A stretch of 64,000 nt of DNA from Kalmusia sp. IMI 367209 (lineage: Eukaryota; Ascomycota; Dothideomycetes; Pleosporales; Didymosphaeriaceae): NCBI GenBank assembly GCA_027946365.1, contig JAPEUQ010000002.1:1-64000 (forward strand), given 5' to 3'. Position 1 is the stretch's first letter. Every line of letters begins with the position of its first letter. Positions 59,240 through 64,000 of this stretch are shown in pieces. The notes beneath the pieces are model-generated. The model did no database searches. It had not been told where the DNA came from and worked only from the letters and a program-made list of their open reading frames with translations. Position numbers and translations under genes: made by a program.

Positions 59240-59955
59240 ATGCGAAGCCTTCCGCTCTTCGGCCTTACTCTACTGTGGGGGGTAGCATGCGCAGCGACTT
59301 TCCAATCTTGCTCTGCTCCACAGATTGCCACAATTCAAACAGCCATCGATCGCGCCACCGAAAGAGCATATGCAGTGATAGAGCACCTCGAAGCGAATCC
59401 GAATGGCAGTGCTCTACAAACAGCATATTACGGAACTTTTGACAAGACCAGGTACAACCGAATATTGACCGCTTTTCGAGTGAGTCATGCGGTGGTGGAC
59501 TACACACAAATCACTGCTCATACCACATAGAAGTTTGCGCCAGATTTTGACACGGTCTTCGATTATGACTGTTCATGCCAAAGTGATATAGTTATCGCAT
59601 ATCCCTCTAATACTTATGGACATGTTACTATCTGTAGCGTGTACTTCAACACAGCCGTGATCCCCGCAGAGGGATATCGTTCGCAATGGAGGTAAGAACG
59701 CGCAGTACTTCGTCTGCAGAGATGCATTCTCATGACTTGCAATAGCACTCTTGTCCACGAGGCGACACATTTCCGAGATGTTCTGGGAACGACCGACCAT
59801 GGATATGGTGTTGAAGCCTGCAAGCAATTTGCCTTGGAAGATCCAGTGAAGGCCGTAGACAACGCGGAGTGAGTGTTGGTCGTTAGACGCTCTCTGTTGC
59901 GCATCTACTGATACACATGCACAGTAATCACGCCAATTTCGCCGTAGAAGTATGA
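59240..59955 (+). CDS. Small secreted M35 (deuterolysin-like) metallopeptidase
   Basis: Four exons: 59,240-59,479, 59,531-59,691, 59,746-59,868 and 59,925-59,955; introns of 51, 54 and 56 bp, all GT-AG, giving 184 aa. The first intron (GTGAGT...CATAG) removes an in-frame stop. Signal peptide at residues 1-18. FDYDCSC (C94 and C96) is the deuterolysin cysteine motif. HEATH at 138-142 gives the zinc His pair and catalytic Glu, and Asp151 in GTTDHGYG is the third ligand, the aspzincin pattern. FALEDPVKAVDNAD...NFA closes the fold. It is shorter than ordinary deuterolysins (about 350 aa) because no propeptide is present. It would cut proteins outside the cell. The splice pattern restores a full frame, so it looks functional. 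Confidence 0.82.
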
Positions 59956-60146
59956 ACCCAAAATTTTGTCATTCGAAGAACAGAAGAATTTTGGCTGCAT
60001 ACTAATTAAGCCCGTTGCGATGTAAATGGGCCCTTTTTTATCAACTCCAATTTGGTGAAATGACGGACTGATAGCGAAGCTATGGAGGTGATAAAGACAC
60101 ATGCAAAGTCTCTGGGCATATTCTACACTGTAAAAATTGAAAGAAC

Positions 60147-61190
60147 GATGTCCATGTGGAAGGCAAACATGTTGTGGTAATCAGAAATGGCGGATTTGCC
60201 GTGCAGGTGGTTCCATCTATGGTCAAACGAGTTTTCACCTTGAAATAGCAGATTAAAGCACGCCAAGGGTATGATGAGCGAAATAAAAACCTCCTCCCCG
60301 ATTTATGACGTGGATGTTCAGGAATACACCATTAGTCCTCTTAATTTTAAGGTATTGGAATTTGGTCTTTTTGGAAAGCCGCTTGGCACAATTTCTTCAG
60401 TCCGCACGAGGCGAATCAATCCGCAGAAGAAACACGGAATTGTGTAACAACTTCACGAAAAAGACTGCCCCAACGAGGTTCTGGTATTCGCTGCTGCCAG
60501 ACTATGGGTCAGACTGTAAGCGTGTAACCGGCGACTTTGCATGCCTTGGTTCTCTCAATGCTCCAACCTTGGCTCTCATCAAAGAAGCTGTTATAAGGTG
60601 CGGGGAATTAGGTGTGATCACACAGTCTCGCTGTCACTATCCTGCTGATATCGTGGCAAAGTGCCGATTGGCTGTCCCAAGACACTGTAGCCAGCGAACC
60701 TCACATACTTACCGTACCAATACATGCAAAATTTTGCCATAGGCTATAAATCTCATTGAAACTATCTAAACATCATAGGAAGCGACGAATTATGCCTTTC
60801 CGACAAGTGGAACGGCTATGCCGTTGACTATTATCGAACAACAGCCGTGTCTAGTTTCCCGAACTATTTCATGTTGTACGGACCCAATTCAGCGCCGGTA
60901 AACATGTCGGCTATCTACTGCTTCTAAAATACATCGACTCTATCCTCAAGACCATATATCCGATCTTGTATGATCTTCACGCATCGGTGGAAGTCAGTCG
61001 CAAAGCTGCGATGGGTTTCATCGATCATCTGCGCGATGAATTAGAATCTAGTGTTTGGCCGAGCTGTATGGGAACGCATCAAGACCTAAGACAGGATTTC
61101 AGGACGTATCCAAGGAATAACACGACTGTGTTCCGCCTAACGCGCTGGTCAGATGGAAAGCATGGGTACATTAAAATGAGAAAAGACTAA
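60147..61190 (+). pseudogene. Baeyer-Villiger-type flavin monooxygenase pseudogene
   Basis: Plus-strand pieces in order: DVHVEGKHVVVIRNGGFAVQ then VVPSMVKRVFTLK (60,147-60,245), the NADPH-binding Rossmann motif with degenerate glycines; WMFRNTPLVLLILRYWNLVF, LESRLAQFLQSARGESIRRR and SLLPDYGSDCKRVTGDFACL with LNAPTLALIKEAV (60,305-60,600); LSDKWNGYAVDYYRTTAVSS and FPNYFMLYGPNSAP (60,795-60,900); and HLRDELESSVWPSCMG with YPRNNTTVFRLTRWSDG (60,966-61,190). The order matches fungal class B/BVMO-like monooxygenases. The N-terminal FAD domain is missing (perhaps traces at 60,060-60,140). Frame changes and stops separate the blocks. It begins about 190 bp after the M35 gene. Confidence 0.82.
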
Positions 61191-61645
61191 TTGCGCGAGG
61201 AAGCAGAATCTAATTCTCGATAAGTAAGCATGCTCTAACGCGACGAAACAGACTCAGAGAGTGACGTAAATTAGTGAATTTTGTAAGCCTACTGTAGAGC
61301 ATACAATGTGATGTGAAGTAATATGGGGAAAATAGTTACCCCCTGAACCATGGCAATAGCCCTTAATGTAAACGCTTGATGCGAATTTGTATAATGGTTC
61401 TATTTGTCTTTTAGTATGCAACACTTCGGTTTGTGATATACTACTTCAGGTCCAAAAGGCTCTTCATTAGTTGTGAAGGTAGCTTAGATCGTATGTTTCC
61501 CGCTTTGGACAGTTTTCTTCACCCACTTCTTTATTAGACCATTCTAGTCCACTAAAAAGTTGAGCGAGGGAGCGGATCCCAAGGGCCACGTAATTAATTG
61601 CGAATTTTGTAGTACAGTTCTCGGCCGTCGATCTTGACCAAACAG
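61191..61645. other. Intergenic
   Basis: Nothing recognised between the monooxygenase remnant and the uncertain minus-strand gene. Confidence 0.4.
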
Positions 61646-61965
61646 TCAACAATAGCTCAGGAGCACCTCACATAGTACTGTCGACATTTCTGTGACGGGG
61701 GCTTTCGCAACCGCTTCGGCAGCTATGTACTCGGGAATTTCTATGATCTGTATGAGAAGTTATGCAGAGTTATCATCACGTTAGGAAATGAAAGCGATGA
61801 CAGAGGTGACTTACCTTTATAGACTTAAGTTTCGGTTCCCGCCTCAGCAAAGAGCTAGACATGTAGAAGGATGGAAAGTGATCTTCATTACCTCTTGTCT
61901 TCTTAAAGGTGATGAAAAGTGTAGCTCTGCGGTCTGGGATGAATGCCCATGACACTAAAGCTTAT
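61646..61965 (-). CDS. Uncertain small gene or 3' part of one, two exons
   Basis: On the minus strand an open stretch WAFIPDRRATLFITFKKTRG...SLLRREPKLKSIK ends at a clean donor (GTAAGT, 61,814). After a 67-bp intron ending in CATACAG it continues as IIEIPEYIAAEAVAKAPVTE to a stop at 61,646. Splicing keeps the frame. The 5' part is unclear: an ATG-starting frame at 62,200 joins only out of phase. No family recognised. Could be a small unknown protein or the tail of a decayed gene. Confidence 0.3.
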
Positions 61966-62896
61966 TATTGATTTTCAAGCGGTAGCAAAAATGTGAACAA
62001 AATTCCCCAGTGAGATCTCATGGATCGGGCGGATCTGTGATCGCCAAATAATAATACCACATTCTATATGGTGTAGTCAAGATGCGAGTCAGCTCAGGGA
62101 CCGTGTGAGAGATCACTTACAGGATGATGTATAACACACTCCCCATCCGACACATACAGAAAGCAGTCTGATAGCGGCGATCATTTCCTCCTGGGCCATC
62201 CTAGAAAATATATAGAGACGTTCAAAAAGCATGATAGTAAACTATTCGAATTATTCCCCCGAGATTAAGTCTTTCTAAATGGTCTAAGACGACGATGCAG
62301 ACTTAAAGCGCCCTATCGACACGATATTCTTGAAATCATGCCAAGAAAACTAACATCACGTCAATAATCAATGGTATTGTAATGTTTTTAATAGCCTTAT
62401 ACAACCACAGGCAGTTCATCGCGCGCCGATCATCTGCATCCGCATAGACACGCACCCTGCGCCATTGCCTTATTTTCGTGGCTAACGAAAACGATCTTAA
62501 TGCTGCACATAACGATTATGTATATCTCTAGCAATTAAGATAAAGATAAAGCTAGGGCTCAGGCGATGAGTAGAACTTCGAAGACGATATTTTTGTGTCT
62601 GTATACACCTGCTCATGAGAGCAGGCAATTAAAGTCTCGGGGGGAATACCTACATTGACAAAAGAGGATGTTGACTAAACGCTGCTCTTACTCACGTATT
62701 CAAGATCCGAATAGGGCCGCGCAGACAGCTGAGGTTCTGAACATGCGGTTAATATTCTTTATCCGTCGTTTAGCTGCTCGCGTACATCATAGCTCAGCAC
62801 CATGCGCTTCGGCCGTTCTTGTATAGTTAAAGTGAAGAGGGCCATGTATAAGCTATTTATGATCCAAAAGTAATAGGAACATCAAGTGTGATCACA
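61966..62896. other. Intergenic
   Basis: No supported gene. Lies between the uncertain small gene and the B3/4 protein, at their 5' and 3' ends respectively. Confidence 0.4.
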
Positions 62897-63640
62897 TTAC
62901 GACGCTTTCAAAAGGCGACGGAAGACCTTGACTCCAGGCGACAACCCACTTAAGATCTGAGCCAACTCATCCGCTGCAGCGTCCAGTGCGTCGTCACTCA
63001 ACGGCTCTAAGGCATCCATGATTATCAACACGTTCGTCGTGGCATCCGATAGCGCAGTCCTAGGGCCTTGCCTCCAATTCCAATTGCGACAAGTAATCCC
63101 AACCTCGTCGCACCACACTACTTCCCCGGGGGTCGGGCTATCATTAACAACCTCCCCGCGCATCTTCATCTCGAACTTCTCGTCACCCTTTGCACGGACC
63201 AGAATTGGCGCACCCGAATATTTGTCCAGGTCCTCGCCGCCCATTGGAACTTGGTGTTTCACGGAAATGGAGTTGTAAATGTCGGTCAGGCGGTTAACGC
63301 GTGGTAGACCCTTCTCCACGCGGCGCGTGAGCGCTTCTAGGCTGTTCATAGTCTTCTTAGGTTTGGCACCAAAGGCGCTGTAGGCTTCTCGCCAGGCTTT
63401 GACGTGAGGGATCTCAGTAACGGAGTTTTGGATCAGAGTTGCCTTGGCAGCGGCTTCGGCTTCTTGGAGGAGTGCCTCGCTTTGGGAGTCGCTGGGTGCG
63501 GGTGGAATGTTGGTGGCGACAAGGAGAAGCGCGCGATAGTCGGGGCGCAATTGATATATCTCAGGTGCTATGGAAGCATTGTCGAGATATTGTTGGGGAT
63601 TGGGAAGGAAAGACATGGTCGTGGACAGCTTTTCTTTCAT
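62897..63640 (-). CDS. B3/4-domain protein (tRNA-synthetase beta-subunit-like editing domain)
   Basis: An intronless ORF of 247 codons from 63,640, or 239 from the internal ATG at 63,616 (MSFLPNPQQYL), which may be the true start. The core SVTEIPHVKAWREAYSAFGA then KPKKTMNSLEALTRRV, LTDIYNSISVKHQVPMGGED and GEVVWCDEVGITCRNWNWRQ matches the B3/B4 domain, which in bacterial PheT edits mischarged tRNA and also occurs as stand-alone proteins. In fungi the stand-alone form is of unknown role, perhaps amino-acid or tRNA related. No signal peptide or membrane span; cytosolic. Intact, last complete gene of the window. Confidence 0.88.
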   Translation of the reverse strand: MKEKLSTTMSFLPNPQQYLDNASIAPEIYQLRPDYRALLLVATNIPPAPSDSQSEALLQEAEAAAKATLIQNSVTEIPHVKAWREAYSAFGAKPKKTMNSLEALTRRVEKGLPRVNRLTDIYNSISVKHQVPMGGEDLDKYSGAPILVRAKGDEKFEMKMRGEVVNDSPTPGEVVWCDEVGITCRNWNWRQGPRTALSDATTNVLIIMDALEPLSDDALDAAADELAQILSGLSPGVKVFRRLLKAS

Positions 63641-63920
63641 TGACGCGTGAATGGATGAATTGAATGTGCAAGGTGTACGAGGGAGAGATTACATTCAACA
63701 CCATTGATAGCTTTGTTCACAATTGGCGGTCTCTACTTGTTATAAATGATGTGGGTAAAAAGGAGGAACCATTATTGGAAATTTTACATGACTTTGACAA
63801 CAGGGCGTGGTACATACTCGGTAAATGGAACCTTCTCGACTCGATAGCGGCAGTCGGGTGCACCTTCCCAAAGAAGATTAGCCTAAGGTCTTGGATAATC
63901 TTGTTGCATCAACTATCACA

Positions 63921-64000
63921 ATGGAAGCATTTATTGCGCTTGTTGTATTGCTACCCACTATACTGGTTCAGGTTCATGCTTTACACCTCAGTAAGACAAT
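63921..64000 (+). CDS. Start of a secreted protein gene, cut by the window edge
   Basis: ATG at 63,921 opens MEAFIALVVLLPTILVQVHA, a convincing signal peptide, followed by LHLS. A CAG/TAAGAC boundary just before the edge may be an intron donor. The rest is outside, so no function can be given. Confidence 0.4.
   Translation, partial: MEAFIALVVLLPTILVQVHALHLSKT

Noticed and set aside
59528..59530. In-frame TAG in the M35 gene taken as a nonsense mutation
   Set aside because: It lies inside a normal 51-bp GTGAGT...CATAG intron whose removal keeps the frame and restores the family sequence.
1..64000. tRNA and rRNA genes, telomere repeats, and PKS/NRPS/terpene synthase genes
   Set aside because: None recognised by eye on either strand. 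A covariance-model scan for tRNA would be needed to exclude single tRNA genes.

Overview
The window looks like chromosomal DNA of a filamentous ascomycete (Pezizomycotina), possibly Dothideomycetes; the class is only a guess. The evidence is short GT-AG introns of about 45-160 bp with CTAAC-type branch sites, fungus-specific families (Zn2Cys6 regulators, Fung_rhodopsin membrane proteins, CmcJ/AsaB-like oxygenase, secreted BBE oxidase, M35 peptidase), and AT-rich blocks whose repeats carry C-to-T and G-to-A changes typical of repeat-induced point mutation (RIP).

Layout. 1-386 and 7,239-9,330 are two halves of one RIP-ruined Ty3/gypsy chromovirus. It is split by a younger, GC-normal Ty3/gypsy element (387-7,233, minus strand) with 190/195 bp TG...CA LTRs and a perfect 5-bp target duplication. 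The younger element also carries a cysteine-motif reading region on the opposite strand. 9,331-14,640 is an AT-rich RIP island holding a long-TIR element, two copies of an unclassified ~1.2 kb repeat, and a RIP-mutated LTR of the same family as the young element. A third, inverted copy of the 1.2 kb repeat is at 26.9-28.2 kb. Short GC-normal pieces of this repeat lie at 43.1 and 56.3 kb.

Likely functional genes: an acidic-tailed hypothetical (14.8 kb, -); a secreted ADP-ribosyltransferase (enterotoxin-A-like) with a Lys-rich, Cys-repeat C-terminus (16.1-17.7 kb); a DHA1 MFS transporter (32.6 kb); a small membrane protein (36.0 kb); an RBR-type E3 ligase (44.6-46.7 kb); a secreted SurE-like phosphatase (49.7 kb); a secreted VAO/BBE oxidase (51.2-53.2 kb, -); a rhodopsin-fold membrane protein (54.8-56.1 kb); a small M35 metallopeptidase (59.2-60.0 kb); and a B3/4-domain protein (62.9-63.6 kb, -). 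A secreted-protein start is cut by the right edge.

Among these lie many decayed genes that still keep intron traces: NADPH oxidase (20.5-22.2 kb), a regulator-like remnant (22.9 kb), dienelactone hydrolase (24.1 kb), SNF2 helicase (28.4 kb), ankyrin protein (39.6-41.9 kb), a second RBR tail (46.7 kb), FAD oxidoreductase (47.7 kb) and a Baeyer-Villiger-type monooxygenase (60.1 kb). Three more genes (Apple-domain protein, AsaB-like oxygenase, Zn2Cys6 regulator) are nearly whole but carry one main frameshift. The two LTRs of the young element differ mostly by small C/G indels, so some single frameshifts may be consensus errors.

From 30 to 39 kb an AsaB-like oxygenase, an MFS transporter, a small membrane protein and a Zn2Cys6 regulator follow one another. 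Each has a CTCG/GAGCGA-type repeat upstream, which would fit a small co-regulated metabolite locus, although no PKS, NRPS or terpene synthase is visible. I found no rRNA, tRNA or CRISPR array.
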